This document shows positions 37,801 to 43,069 of a DNA stretch of 64,000 nt, piece by piece. Position numbers and translations under genes: made by a program. Under the pieces are notes generated by a model, which was not told where the DNA came from, ran no database searches, and was given only the letters and a program-made list of their open reading frames with translations. Numbering within the stretch: the first letter of the stretch is position 1; the number at the start of each line of letters is the position of its first letter. This DNA comes from Geotrypetes seraphini (Eukaryota > Chordata > Amphibia > Gymnophiona > Dermophiidae), in contig NC_047095.1 of the NCBI RefSeq assembly GCF_902459505.1, positions 119,103,380 through 119,167,379 on the forward strand, written 5' to 3'.

Positions 37801-40800
37801 TCTTTTGCAAGCAGCAGCTTGTCAATGCGACCAACATTTTTTAGTTCTTGATTTATGGCCGATAGGAAGTACTTCTCATATAGCTATAGTAGTAGAGGAC
37901 AGCTATGATCAAAAGGCCACTGTAAAAACTTCTTCAAAAATAAGTGGAGAAAAGAGAGACCTCAGAAAACCAATTCGCTCCTGGTTTCAGTACATACATG
38001 TCCTGTAATGGTCTTGGGCCTGATCCTCTTCAACATATTTGTAGGAGATCTGACTCAGGGGCTTCAGGGTAAAATCACATTATTCGCCGATGACGCCAAA
38101 CTATGCAACATAGTAAGTAAGAGCACTTTGCCAGACAGTATGACGCAGGACCTACTTCTATTGGAACACTGGTCCTCGACTTGGCAGCTAAGCTTCAATG
38201 CTAAAAAATGTAAGGTCATGCACCTTGGCAGCAGGAATCCGTGCAGAACTTACACACTAAATGGTGAGACCTTAGCTAGGACCAAGGTGGAACGTGATTT
38301 GGGGGTGATCATTAGCGAAGACATGAAGACTGCCAATCAGGTGGAGAAGGCTTCATCAAAGGCAAGACAAATGATGGGTTGTATCCGTAGAGGTTTTATC
38401 AGCCGGAAGCCCGTAGTTATAATGCCGTTGTACAGATCCATGGTGAGGCCTCATCTGGAATATTGTGTACAATTCTGGAGGCCACATTACCAAAAAGATG
38501 TGCCGAGAGTTGAGTCGGTTCAACGAATGGCCACCAGAATGGTCTCGGGACTCAAAGATCTCCCGTATGAGGAAAGGCTGAATTAATTGCAGCTATACTC
38601 ACTCGAGGAACGTAGAGAGAGAGGAGACATGATAGAGACATTTAAATATATCACGGGCCGTATTGAGGTGGAGGATGATATTTTCTTTCTTAAAGGTCCC
38701 TCGGCCACAAGAGGGCATCCGCTGAGAATCAGGGGTGGGAAATTTCATGGCGACACCAGGAAGTTCTTCTTCACCGAAAGGGTGGTTGATCAATGGAATG
38801 AACTTCCACTTCAGGTGATTGAGGCCAGCAGCGTTCCAGATTTTACAAGGAAATGGGATACACATGTAAAATCAAGGGGGGTGGGTCATTAGAGTGGGCA
38901 GACTTGATGGGCTATGGCCCTTTTCTGCCGTCATCTTCTATGTTTCATTGGTTTCTTAAAAAAAGCACTCCACAATGCTATGAGATCAAGGAATCTTCGT
39001 TTTTTGAACTTTCCTTGTTCTCATTATTTGTCCTCAATTGAGCTTCTTAGGATGTATTTAAAAGATATTCTTAATTATAATCAGGCAGAAGGCTTTCTCC
39101 CTGTATTACATCCCTAGAAGCTCTAAGATTATATCAGAGGAAGGGGGAGCGGATCAGCTTGTATCCTCAGTTTGAATATATCACAATTTTTAGAGTCATC
39201 TAATATTGCTAAAAGAGCTACCCTGTTGGTCACCTTCAAAACCGAATTAGAGAAGCAAGCTGCTCTTAAACTTTGTTTTTCAAACAGACAGACCCTGTTC
39301 TGCGGGCAGAATATAAATGTGTTCCCTGATGTCTCCAAGCAAACACAATATAGACGAAAACAGTTCCTACAGCTAAAGGCTCGCGTCCTAGCTATGGGAG
39401 CTTTATTTTTTCTTCAATTTCCCTGCAAATGCTTGGTCACATATGAGAACAATAAATTCATTTTTTGTTGATCCAGCTCAGTTGGAGATATTTTTGCAAG
39501 AGAAATCTAAATTGGATAATTTACCTCAGACTAATTCAGAGGTTTGAAGAGAGGAGATATAAAAGAAGTTGAATAAATTCCCTGCCTATAGATTAAAAAA
39601 CAAAACCAAACCAAAAAAAACACTCCACAAAATTCCACAAATTCAATTTTCAATATCACTTTTCAAAATTATTCAAAACAATACATCCAGGTACTTATCC
39701 TCATAGTCATCCAGGACGGTTAATCACTGGTATACATGAAACCTTCACAAAATCCTGTCGCACTGGCCTCCATGCCAGGGGCAATCAAAGCAAGAAAACT
39801 TCAGCCAGGCCCGACAGCGGCCTTGTTTCGCTTCAAGCTCTCTCAAGGGCTCTGGCCTCTTGTCGCAAACATACAGCGACTAACACTTCCATCCATGTAA
39901 GTACCAATACCAGCGAGTCGCTGTATGTTTGCGACAAGAGGCCAGAGCCCTTGAGAGAGCTTGAAGCGAAACAAGGCCGCTGTCGGGCCTGGCTGAAGTT
40001 TTCTTGCTTTGATTGCCCCTGGAATGGAGGCCAGTGCGACAGGTTATGTGCTGAAACTAGGAGCGAATTGGTTTTTCACCACTTATTTTTGAAGAAGTTT
40101 ATACAGTGGTTTTTTGATTATAGCTATCCTTTACTACTACAGCTATGTTAGTATTACTTAATGAATTATAGTAGGAGTTCTTTCATTGCATGATAGGAAG
40201 TACAACAGCCTCTTCTCTACGTCCACAGTGTCAACAGGGTCTCAGGAAGGTAACGTCTCAGAATTGTTTTTGGCACTACTCAGTGCTCTTTCATTTTATA
40301 TAAAAATTCAGTTCACAAATCGATTGACGTGCATTAGAGTAGAACTAAACTGTCAGTGCTCGTATCACTCTGGTCCTCTCGATAATGGCCAGCGTTTCGT
40401 AGTTAAATTATCACCGCATCGAGGGACGCTTCTGACCCTGGCACAATTATCAGGCATCTTATCACACTGAAGTTTCCTGTGACCAAGTGGGTTGTATGTT
40501 CTCACAAGGATTGCCAACAGGATCCCACTTCTGACACCATACAAGAATGACAGCCCATAATCTTGCAAGCAACACTAAATGTGACAGCTCCATACTCATT
40601 GCAGCTCTCCACACTCTCTCTTTCAGGCCACCGGACCTGAGACAGCTCCTCCTCCACTCCGTGTTTTCTTTTAAGCACAGCAGACAGACACACTGCCTAC
40701 TCACTATATTCCTTCATCTTCTTTTCATCCTGCAGCACGCGTCCCTGGTATATGAGCCGCTGTTTCTCCGTAGGGATATTTACTGTTCCTGCAATGTGCT

Positions 40801-41651
40801 CTTTGAATTCACTCACGGTGATCTGCAAATAAAACCAGCTCCCATTTACATTAGAAATAGAAATTACACCCATTTTTCTTTGTGCTTCATGATGACATAT
40901 GTAAATGTATCTTGTGAATTCATTAGGGACTCCTTCGTGACTCATAAGGCTTTGGATTCTTAGACTTAGTTACTTGCCTTTTCCAAATCTGACCTCGAGT
41001 GGGAAACCACCTTTAGATAAGAGTTATTAAGGTCTCTTCTCCAGAGAGCTTAAAATCTAAGTTATATCTGTGGCAATGAAAGATGAAGGAACTTACTCAA
41101 GGTCACAAAGAGAATCAGAGCATCAATGGGAGAAAGAGGATTTTGGCCCAAGTGTCCCTGTAGTCTAACCACTATGCTACTCCTGCACTAGGACAGTCCT
41201 AGCCCCTTGAAGGGCAGAAAAAAACACTGTGGCTTTTACACTGCTAACTAGAGGCCTCCAGGAGACCAACCCTGAAGGTGGTTCTTCAGGGAATGCTATT
41301 CTGCTCTGGTATAATGGTAGGGAAGGGAAGGGAACAGGACAAAGCGATGTCTCATCCAAAGCAAGATGGTAGAATAGAGGCATAACCTGAAAGTGCAAGG
41401 AGCATTTATAAAACTGTTGGCTAGAGAACATACCACAGGATTTCAAGATACTACCTAGTTATTTGGAGAGAAAATATAGTTGCACCTCTCTGGATCTTTC
41501 TTTCAAGAAGTTTTACGTCTCTTGAGCATGAATCTAAGGTGGTAGCATCCCTTTTTTTCCTCCTCCACCCTACCTCTGCCTTCACTGTGAAGCTTCTGGT
41601 CTGGGAGTCCAAAGTTTTCACTGTCACCTGAATGTTTTCAGGGTCCGCCAT
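4784..41651 (-). CDS. BAG6: BAG6 (BAT3/Scythe), large proline-rich BAG-family chaperone; spliced coding region
   Basis: BAG6 is a nucleo-cytoplasmic chaperone. With GET4 and UBL4A it takes tail-anchored proteins from SGTA for delivery to the ER, and it sends mislocalised proteins to the proteasome. Coding exons read from the minus strand (high to low): 41651-41574, 40822-40705, 36904-36723, 36083-36027, 35451-35377, 33746-33550, 32147-32018, 30082-29885, 27916-27664, 27356-27300, 26965-26858, 26628-26513, 25833-25749, 24936-24632, 23619-23268, 21567-21398, 21196-21143, 19544-19442, 19343-19219, 18541-18395, 14880-14830, 14732-14589, 14446-14339, 12002-11856, 4879-4784. Every junction has AG/GT and compatible phase, and the sum is about 1151 residues. 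Similarity to the human protein is obvious throughout. No break seen, so the gene looks functional. The great length comes from transposon-filled introns. Confidence 0.97.
5473..8349 (-). CDS. DIRS tyrosine recombinase ORF (open frame of 958 codons)
   Basis: The recombinase domain is in the last third (about 6500-5473): [36 protein letters not shown] and [16 protein letters not shown] are the recognisable blocks. The first roughly 620 codons of the open frame lie over the RT/RNase H ORF in another frame and have a strongly biased Gly/Ser composition, so the true protein probably starts later. Confidence 0.75.
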   Translation of the reverse strand: MGRDHVRSVGPGGGAGRLCPGVRPLSTGFFPRFSMSDSGEDAGFSPDPSALARSQGSCSGAPSGVGHGQVLHLLCGAQEGGDFSAHPRFERGQQGSQDSLFPYGNSAVGHSGGSAGGVSHFSRSDGGLLACSHSGLSSAFPALCDLGSALSVLCASLWAGHGSSDVHQGDGGRRGSIAVGGHPGTPLPGRLVNSGKVVAGKLPGYCSGGGVSPVAGLGGQPFQESVGPGSASGVPRGAVRHLLGEGLPPRGPGEQIAISDSPAFGVPVSSGARFPPGFGVDGGVPGRGEVGAGPHASSPVCSAPEVVSPEARDGCSGSPARLGALQSALVAPDPSPSSGGGSGSPAVDGAPDGCESPGLGGSVFGSLSSGHLVRGGGRLVDQRVGDQSGPSGAVGFPLPVAGQVGQSAVGQCHGGGLCQSSGGHQEHSGGAGGGSAHGLGGIPSAGPLGLSHSRSRKCSGRLPQSSLPRSRRVVSRRRGVSVDSAGLGAAPDGPDGHGWQRQSAPLLQSSQGRSGRGSGCSGPAVANGGAVVCIPSLAAGGQSASSHCLPSGFGGAGGAGLASPSVVCGSGEAPGSGSSSSASLGRPADAGSHSHVRPVSLLSYGVALERGRLSKKGYSDKVISTLLGSRRLSTSRAYVRVWRLFEEWCRARGVTSFRASLPNILEFLQDGLDRGLAWSSLRVHLAALSAFRGLVSGQRLSALPDVIRFLRAAKLLRPPLRPSVPSWDLNLVLSVLVRPPFEPLDACSLKDLTLKAVFLVAITSARRVSELQAFSCRTPFLEFSRERVVLRPVPSFLPKVVSPFHVNQSVVLPVLGGREGSSEQRQLRKLDVGRVLRSYVQRTQEFRKSDRLFVLLAGPRRGAGASKATIARWIKETIASAYLLKQQPVPEFLKAHSTRGQAASWAESSLVPPVDICKAAVWSSLHSFVRHYRVDVQARRDAVFGERVLVSALRGSRP
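6483..8615 (-). CDS. DIRS reverse transcriptase / RNase H ORF (710 codons)
   Basis: Middle ORF of the DIRS element. RT blocks are visible ([37 protein letters not shown], and the catalytic-type block [11 protein letters not shown]), followed by an RNase H-type stretch ([29 protein letters not shown]). These are typical of DIRS/Ty3-like polymerases. The frame overlaps the recombinase frame for much of its length, an arrangement DIRS elements are known for. Confidence 0.85.
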   Translation of the reverse strand: MPARRLGGVRPGGVCGIFASIALGVGLLLSSLRDFPGVGSSSVCSPFGGPVGGQGIPPPVPPLPVLHNDALPAPPLVPVGARLRDFFPKWAEITSDQWVLEVVRDGYALEFARSLPDFFLASPCQTPGKTQAFRQTLQRLLDLRAVVPVPPPEWGTGRYSIYFVVPKKEGTFRPILDLKGVNRALKIPSFRMETLRSVILAVQPGEFLTSLDLTEAYLHVPIRASHQRFLRFAILGRHFQFCALPFGLATAPRTFTKVMVVVAAALRSEGILVHPYLDDWLIRAKSLQESSRVTARVVEFLRSLGWVVNLSKSRLVPAQRLEYLGVLFDTSLGKVFLPEGRVSKLQSQIRLLLASRCPRARDFLQVLGSMAASLDVVRWARAHMRPLQYALLRRWSPQRHGMDVPVPLRGLARCSLRWWLQTPHLVQGVGLDLPQWTVLLTDASLLGWGAQCLGHSAQGTWSAEEAAWSINVLETRAVRLALLAFHSLLRGKSVRVLSDNATAVAYVNRQGGTKSTQVAQEAALLMVWAESHLLDLSASHIAGVENVQADFLSRHFLDPGEWCLGAEAFQLIVQAWGQPLMDLMATGGNAKVPRFFSRRRDGLAEGLDALVQQWPTEGLLYVFPPWPLVGRVLLRIVYHPGLVVLVAPDWPRRPWYADLVRHLVADPLPLPLSDDLLMQGPIPMFDPSPFCLTAWLLKGVALARRDIQTR
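8410..10197 (-). CDS. DIRS gag-like ORF (595 codons)
   Basis: First ORF of the DIRS element at 4895-10751. It opens with a lysine-rich start and a Cys pair motif ([18 protein letters not shown]), then a Ser/Pro/Gly-rich stretch, then a more regular region from about residue 250. It overlaps the next ORF by about 200 bases in another frame. It is placed as gag-like by position and composition; no precise domain was recognised. Confidence 0.75.
   Translation of the reverse strand: MSTSKGKKCSLCSRREALAAGLCKRCSGRCGGGAPSAAAAGAQSSPPMVPRESAGNGGEARSSPSAHGGIPRAADGRVFEDSLSADILTADAGLPVLAAETFQVSQPLQAVEGAVLAGKTPSSLSGPSILSSTSGDLPPVLTMQGQGSAGSPAVAGSPLGPSGGFSPEFFFSLCRAYFQAAGGPGCAQGVSGGGFSSALPAALPLSSGVTSPPPPPLSKRPRVSWDENLWSEERVGLEEDLDPSEEFQDSLEGTEAGGGLSDFPFSSDEASVVRLFQKDELPDLIQQVSSVLRFEDAPPETPRVGDPLLRGIRTVSRSFPMHQDIRDIILEQWKTPETPFRLARSMARLYPIPEGDRATLASPVVDAVVSAISKRHTVPVEGGSALRDPEERKLEGLLKQNFQVSGFGVQAAICGGLVARAVFRWAERVLDRESDDWSLVDQEVAKIEMAASFLSDALYDLVRISAKSMAFGVAARRVLWLRAWAADAASKAKLTKFPFRGSFLFGEDLDKLIQTLSDSKVPRLPEDRARPASRGGAARGRLRDFRKYRPGRGAASFQSPGFSRGRFFQRMQPFRGARRGAGNPSAGSPASRPAQ
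10752..11130. other. BAG6 intron 25, unclassified
   Basis: Intron sequence between the DIRS and a CR1 tail. No exon or recognisable repeat seen. Confidence 0.4.
11130..11640 (+). mobile_element. CR1 LINE 3' end
   Basis: Reads through the CR1 C-terminal coding block (GNSTLRRG, then WNALPREVV-like DNA near 11230) to a tail with GGCAGACTGGATGGACCATT and repeated ACTATGTT at 11610-11626. Decayed. Confidence 0.8.
11856..14880 (-). CDS. BAG6: BAG6 exons 22-25: acidic linker, nuclear localisation motif, start of BAG-like domain
   Basis: Exon 22 (14880-14830) is 17 acidic codons beginning DEQMEEQP. Exon 23 (14732-14589) runs [18 protein letters not shown] to [10 protein letters not shown]; the human caspase-3 site DEQD falls in the matching stretch but is not present here. 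Exon 24 (14446-14339) is [17 protein letters not shown] and [14 protein letters not shown], with the KRRK end of the nuclear localisation signal. Exon 25 (12002-11856) reads [20 protein letters not shown] and begins the BAG-like domain that binds UBL4A in human. All introns are phase 0. The start of exon 22 lies 11 bases from the end of an old DIRS element. Confidence 0.95.
12480..13200 (-). mobile_element. CR1 LINE internal fragment, interrupted by a palindromic element
   Basis: On the minus strand this matches the CR1 stretch after the RT catalytic block ([20 protein letters not shown] near 12700-12650). A palindromic element is inserted at 12706-13112; CR1-like sequence continues at 13121. 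Confidence 0.65.
12706..13112. mobile_element. GC-rich palindromic MITE-like element, copy 1
   Basis: 407 bp with long imperfect inverted arms (outer motif GACAAAGGYGCGCGCC, inner G-run and C-run). Flanked by the 8-bp direct repeat ATCTTGCT at 12698-12705 and 13113-13120, taken as the target-site duplication. A second copy lies at 19690-20131. The superfamily is not certain; 8-9 bp duplications fit hAT or Mutator types. Confidence 0.75.
13206..13620 (-). mobile_element. CR1 LINE 3' end
   Basis: Complement of a CR1 tail (TCAAACCAATGGTCCATCTA near 13220) followed by the C-terminal coding region ([12 protein letters not shown] near 13400, minus). Sequence up to about 13900 looks like further decayed repeat. 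Confidence 0.8.
14012..14152. repeat. Short foldback repeat
   Basis: Inverted arms around CACTAGGACCATCACAGC and its imperfect complement GCTGTGATGGTCCCTAGTG, about 140 bp in all, in the intron between exons 25 and 24. Confidence 0.65.
14892..18200 (-). mobile_element. Older DIRS relic with internal deletion and insertions
   Basis: Fossil DIRS in intron 21, same orientation as the copy at 4895-10751. Left terminal repeat about 14892-15000 (GGAGAAACTAGGGCTTAC), internal complementary region about 15225-15310, and decayed recombinase-like sequence at about 15330-15700 and 17280-17800. The right terminus is near 18130-18200 (CTGTCTCCATCTGTTGGCAG). Most of the coding part is missing and it is broken many times. 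Unrelated LINE-like sequence lies at about 15840-17270. Much older than the 4895 copy. Confidence 0.75.
15840..17270. repeat. LINE-derived sequence inside the DIRS relic
   Basis: Contains an L2-type tail in reverse (TTCCGCCTATACCTTGCAGT near 16170), a G-run at about 16252-16266, and an A-rich end with AATAAAG near 16848. No coding frame of note. Confidence 0.5.
18395..21567 (-). CDS. BAG6: BAG6 exons 17-21: conserved helical domain
   Basis: Exon 17 (21567-21398) reads [20 protein letters not shown] and [18 protein letters not shown]. Exon 18 (21196-21143) is only 18 codons ([18 protein letters not shown]). Exon 19 (19544-19442) gives [20 protein letters not shown] and THILHCT. Exon 20 (19343-19219) gives [20 protein letters not shown] and ends with donor GTACGT. 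Exon 21 (18541-18395) gives [20 protein letters not shown] and [18 protein letters not shown]. This is the best conserved part outside the termini. An L1 fragment and a palindromic element lie in the intron between exons 18 and 19. Confidence 0.95.
18732..18906. mobile_element. hAT-type palindromic MITE
   Basis: 175 bp near-perfect palindrome starting CAGGGGTGGGCAACTCCGG and ending in its complement. Flanks GGTCAGTG (18724-18731) and GTTCAGTG (18907-18914) form an 8-bp target-site duplication with one mismatch. The CAGGGGT start and 8-bp duplication fit hAT-Charlie-like elements. Confidence 0.85.
19690..20131. mobile_element. GC-rich palindromic MITE-like element, copy 2
   Basis: Same family as 12706-13112, starting GGTTCATAGACAACAACGCG and ending near GACCTGACAAC. 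Flanked by the 9-bp direct repeat TGTTTGTAC at 19681-19689 and 20132-20140. The central arms carry runs of G and C and TTAATACARATCGCG-type motifs. Confidence 0.8.
20270..21085 (+). mobile_element. Tx1/L1-type LINE 3' end
   Basis: A 174-codon open stretch (20280-20804) has the L1-type C-terminal Cys/His block [19 protein letters not shown] followed by [13 protein letters not shown]. It ends in AATAAAAATTATTTG near 21060-21075. 5'-truncated. Confidence 0.75.
21640..22110 (+). mobile_element. CR1 LINE fragment
   Basis: CR1 C-terminal coding: [20 protein letters not shown] near 21720, [13 protein letters not shown] near 21785, then [13 protein letters not shown]. Ends without the full tail. Confidence 0.85.
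22260..22430 (+). repeat. SINE/LINE tail
   Basis: Short block with TAGCTAGATTGTGAGCC, then GTAAACCGCTTTGAACC and a (AAATC)n end, as in the SINEs elsewhere in the window. Confidence 0.65.
22815..23000. repeat. Possible DIRS terminal fragment
   Basis: TTAGCTGCTAATTTTCTCC followed by TTTCTCCAGACCAGTTAAG resembles the terminal repeat of the DIRS at 4895 (CTGCTAATTT then CTCCAGACCAGTAGAGG). A fossil fragment only; ends unclear. Confidence 0.5.
23268..27916 (-). CDS. BAG6: BAG6 exons 10-16: low-complexity middle and conserved helical blocks
   Basis: Exon 10 (27916-27664) has [13 protein letters not shown] and [20 protein letters not shown]. Exon 11 (27356-27300) is short and Ser/Gly-rich. Exon 12 (26965-26858) reads [20 protein letters not shown] and corresponds to an exon used only in longer human isoforms; it is phase 1 at both ends, so optional. 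Exon 13 (26628-26513) begins GQQVPNFQ. Exon 14 (25833-25749) is [20 protein letters not shown]. Exon 15 (24936-24632) has a Thr/Ser-rich run coded by a GTG/GGT-type repeat, then [13 protein letters not shown] and [20 protein letters not shown]. Exon 16 (23619-23268) has 11 prolines in a row, then [17 protein letters not shown] and [19 protein letters not shown]. Confidence 0.95.
23735..24175 (+). mobile_element. CR1 LINE fragment
   Basis: Reads [37 protein letters not shown] and [19 protein letters not shown], the usual CR1 C-terminal series. It lies in the intron about 115 bases upstream of exon 16. Confidence 0.9.
24250..24511 (+). repeat. LINE tail ending AATAAACTTGAAACTTG
   Basis: AT-rich non-coding 3' end of the L2-type LINE common in this window, 120 bases from exon 15. 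Confidence 0.6.
25005..25735 (-). mobile_element. L2-type LINE 3' fragments (two, adjacent)
   Basis: Two similar blocks, about 25005-25290 and 25300-25735, each containing GTGCTGTACAGAGTCACAAA and AGACAGTCCCTGCTCC. On the minus strand this is the L2-type 3' end (GCGCTATAGAAATAAT tail). Direct neighbours, so either duplicated or two insertions at one spot. Confidence 0.7.
26080..26265 (-). mobile_element. tRNA-derived CORE/MIR-like SINE
   Basis: On the minus strand: GTGGCTTAGTGGTTAGGGCC head with a tRNA-like promoter, a GGTTCAAGCCC B-box region, a GTGACCTTGAGCCAGTCACT core, then an AAACCGCTTAGGC tail. Confidence 0.8.
28222..29765 (-). mobile_element. L1/Tx1-type LINE copy with 17-bp target-site duplication and large palindrome
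   Basis: The direct repeat TCCTATGACTCAATTCT occurs at 28205-28221 and 29766-29782. The poly-T at 28222-28241 is the minus-strand poly-A tail. Near the 5' end (29747-29480, minus) is an L1 ORF1-like C-terminus ([20 protein letters not shown], then [14 protein letters not shown]). A 270/69/270-bp inverted repeat occupies 28870-29478. CR1-like sequence with a tandem duplication of about 38 bp (28540-28616) lies at 28450-28680. The insertion is 118 bases from the exon 9 donor. Confidence 0.75.
28870..29478. repeat. 270-bp near-perfect inverted repeat with 69-bp spacer
   Basis: Left arm 28870-29139, right arm 29209-29478, so alike that both strands show the same open frame ([20 protein letters not shown]). 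The spacer holds TAGTGCGAAACATGTCGGG. Arms start with CACCCCAAAAATATATCACC. Family not recognised. Confidence 0.9.
29794..29820 (-). repeat. Partial duplicate of the end of BAG6 exon 9
   Basis: TCACCTGTATAGGATGGCTG closely resembles 29881-29908, the last bases and donor of exon 9 (TCACCTGTATGGGGATGGCT). It duplicates the donor (CAG|GTGAGA) 88 bases further into the intron. Reading through the true donor meets an in-frame stop after four codons, so use of the copy would not give a normal protein. Confidence 0.6.
29885..36083 (-). CDS. BAG6: BAG6 exons 5-9: linker and conserved DUF3538 region
   Basis: Exon 5 (36083-36027; 19 codons, [19 protein letters not shown]) and exon 6 (35451-35377; [18 protein letters not shown]) are phase 0 at both ends, so either could be skipped without a frame change. 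Exon 7 (33746-33550) is acidic and Ala/Pro-rich and poorly conserved. Exon 8 (32147-32018) begins with a split codon giving [20 protein letters not shown] and ends TDYNNN. Exon 9 (30082-29885) reads [20 protein letters not shown], then [18 protein letters not shown] and QQAAIPIQ. Exons 8-9 match the region called DUF3538 in the BAG6 family. Confidence 0.95.
30800..31215. repeat. CT-rich minisatellite, unit about 39 bp
   Basis: About a dozen imperfect units built from CCCATTTCCCTTCAGCGTCT and TCTCCCCACTCTGTCTTCC, with shorter variants between. Its plus-strand open frame is a by-product of the repeat. Confidence 0.9.
31420..31610. repeat. Palindrome nested in the hAT-like element
   Basis: Arms TTCGGCCGGCGATTTCTAAA and its complement meet around GATGCAACTTCCGGTTGCATC, about 190 bp in all. 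Confidence 0.8.
32280..33475 (-). mobile_element. L2-type LINE 3' fragments
   Basis: On the minus strand: [17 protein letters not shown] near 33400, then [20 protein letters not shown] and [20 protein letters not shown] near 33090, the L2 RT C-terminus, ending in a GCGCTATAGAAATAAT tail near 32575. A second, shorter tail copy occupies about 32280-32560. Confidence 0.85.
33751..34480. other. BAG6 intron 6 part, unclassified
   Basis: No exon or clear repeat recognised between exon 7 and the L1 fragment. Confidence 0.35.
34480..35140 (-). mobile_element. Tx1/L1-type LINE 3' end
   Basis: Minus-strand frame 35127-34849 begins [20 protein letters not shown], the L1-type C-terminal CP-x-I-x-x-FW block. 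The AT-rich 3' UTR extends to about 34480. Confidence 0.75.
35690..35968 (+). mobile_element. L2-type LINE 3' end
   Basis: Decayed coding ([20 protein letters not shown]-like near 35760), then TTAGATTGTAAGCTCTTCTG and TAGCGCTATAGAAATAATAA. Ends 59 bases before the exon 5 donor side. Confidence 0.75.
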
Positions 41652-41681
41652 GGCTGTGCGTGTAAACACTCCTTCTTCTTT
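36723..41681 (-). CDS. BAG6: BAG6 exons 2-4: ubiquitin-like domain
   Basis: Exon 2 (41681-41574) carries the start [19 protein letters not shown]. The ATG at 41651 follows an acceptor at 41682-41684 and an upstream non-coding part. Human BAG6 has about 11 more residues before this point. Exon 3 (40822-40705) gives the ubiquitin-fold core [22 protein letters not shown] split codon (A|AT) joins it to exon 4 (36904-36723), which reads [18 protein letters not shown] and then [18 protein letters not shown]. The ubiquitin-like domain spans about residues 7-82. In the mammalian protein this domain binds the RNF126 ligase and SGTA. All three introns have clean GT/AG borders. Confidence 0.97.
37177..37353. 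mobile_element. hAT-type palindromic MITE
   Basis: Starts CAGTGGTTCCGATCC and ends GGAACCACTG. 8-bp flanks CTCTACTC and CTCTACGC (7 of 8 identical). The centre has GCATGAGAGAGATTTGCAT arms. Confidence 0.85.
37557..37750. mobile_element. hAT-type palindromic MITE with perfect duplication
   Basis: Starts CAGGGCTGCCCAAGTCCGG and ends with the complement. Flanked by GTCTACTG on both sides (37549-37556, 37751-37758). Confidence 0.9.
38003..38945 (+). mobile_element. CR1 LINE, RT C-terminal half and tail
   Basis: A long, well kept frame (38008-38586, then 38587-38892): [50 protein letters not shown] and [18 protein letters not shown]. Tail GGGCAGACTTGATGGGCTA near 38900. 5'-truncated, with only one stop between the two frames, so younger than most CR1 here. 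Confidence 0.92.
39120..39480 (+). mobile_element. L1/Tx1-type LINE ORF1 fragment
   Basis: Frame 39172-39471 reads [20 protein letters not shown] and [14 protein letters not shown], an L1-type ORF1 C-terminus. A palindrome begins about 280 bases downstream. Confidence 0.75.
39754..40043. repeat. 128-bp inverted repeat with 34-bp spacer
   Basis: Left arm 39754-39881, right arm 39916-40043, nearly perfect. The arms hold TTGAAGCGAAACAAGG and CGCTGTCGGGCCTGGC. Family not recognised. Confidence 0.9.
41045..41195 (-). mobile_element. CORE/MIR-like SINE
   Basis: Minus strand: TAGTGGTTAGACTACAGGG head and a TTTGTGACCTTGAGTAAGTT core. Confidence 0.7.
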
Positions 41682-42219
41682 CTGTGAGGGTGGGAAAAAG
41701 AGAGAAACACACACCTGTAAGCACCTACCAAAACAGACACTCTCCCCCCCACAAACCACCACCACCTCCTTCCAAGGGGGGGGTCTGTTGACAGCACGGA
41801 GCCCCACAACTAATCTGGACAGCTAAAAAGATGAGACCTGACTACCCTTCGGAATCCAGATCCAGGAACTGGATTTTCCATTAGTGGGCGTAGCGAAGCA
41901 CATCCCGTCCTCTCCAGAGACATAATCACGCCAGTATTACAAATTCTATACCTGTGAGGGAGCACCGAAAATGCCAAGCTGACCCTGTGGTTCAGAGTTA
42001 GCTTATGTTTAAGGCAATGCCCTCGTAATCCCACTGCAATTCTCTGTGGGAATAATCGAGATCAGACCAGGGCTGCTGGTGGACTCGCACATAACACTTC
42101 TCTACCCCTGTGCCCCCTCTCCCCTGACATCTGATTGGTCAGCCTGAGTTATGATGACACAAAGACCATAAGCCAGGCACATCCTCCCTTGAAATCAATA
42201 CTGAAAGAGCTGTTCCCTC

Positions 42220-42378
42220 CCCCAAGAGCTTACCATCTAAGTGGCATCTGATACAACGGAGAATGAAATGACTTGCCCAAGGCCACAAGGAGCATTAGTG
42301 GGAGAAACAGGAGTTGAACCCGGATTTCCCCAGTTTTCAGCCAGATACTCTAACCACGAAGCTACTCCTCCACTAGAA
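42220..42378 (-). mobile_element. CORE/MIR-like SINE
   Basis: Minus strand: GTAGCTTCGTGGTTAGAGTA head, GGGTTCAACTCC B-box region and a CCTTGTGGCCTTGGGCAAGT core. Confidence 0.8.
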
Positions 42379-42484
42379 GAAGCCAGGTCAGGTCCAGCTC
42401 CAAATGTGTTATAATCTATCCTGCCATTTTGACCCCACGGCTGGATGGATTTTCAGGATATCCTGAATAGAGAATACAACATAC

Positions 42485-43065
42485 TCATCCATACTACCTG
42501 CTCGGCTCTACAATTCCTTCCTCTTTCAGAGATCCTCTGAGCTTTCTCCATATAGCCCTTGTCTCCACCGCCAGGGCATTTAACACATCTATAACCCTTT
42601 CAGTAAAGGAATATTTCCTTAGGTTACTTCTGAGGCTGCTTCCTTTCAACTTCATCTTATGCCCCTTCATTCCAGAGCTTCCTTTCAATTGAAAGAGACT
42701 CACCTCCTGTGCCTCTATCATATCTCCTCTCTCCTGCCTTTCTTCCAACGTACTGAGATGGGACATACTGAGATATTCAAGTTTGTCCCAATACACCAGG
42801 GATCTCAAAGTTCCTCCTTGATGGCCGAAATCCAGTCGGGTTTTCAGGATTTCCCCAATGAATATGCATTGAAAGCAGTTCATGCACATAGATCTCATGC
42901 ATATTCATTGGGGAAATCCCGAAAATCAAACTGGATTGCGGCCTTCAAGGAGGGACTTTGAAACCCCTGCTATATACACCCTATGACGAAGACCACTAGT
43001 CATTTTAGTAGCCACTCTCTGGGCCAACTCTGTCCTGTTTGTATCTTTTGGAAGATGCAGTCTCC
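42485..43065 (-). mobile_element. CR1 LINE fragment split by a MITE
   Basis: Minus-strand CR1 C-terminal coding (LSTLEERQERGDMIEAQEVS near 42760). The MITE 42797-42969 interrupts it; CR1 resumes near 42978-43065. Confidence 0.8.
42797..42969. mobile_element. hAT-type palindromic MITE
   Basis: Starts CAGGGATCTCAAAGT and ends ACTTTGAAACCCCTG, same body as the element at 18732. 8-bp flanks CAATACAC and CTATATAC (6 of 8). Confidence 0.8.
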
Positions 43066-43069
43066 AGAA

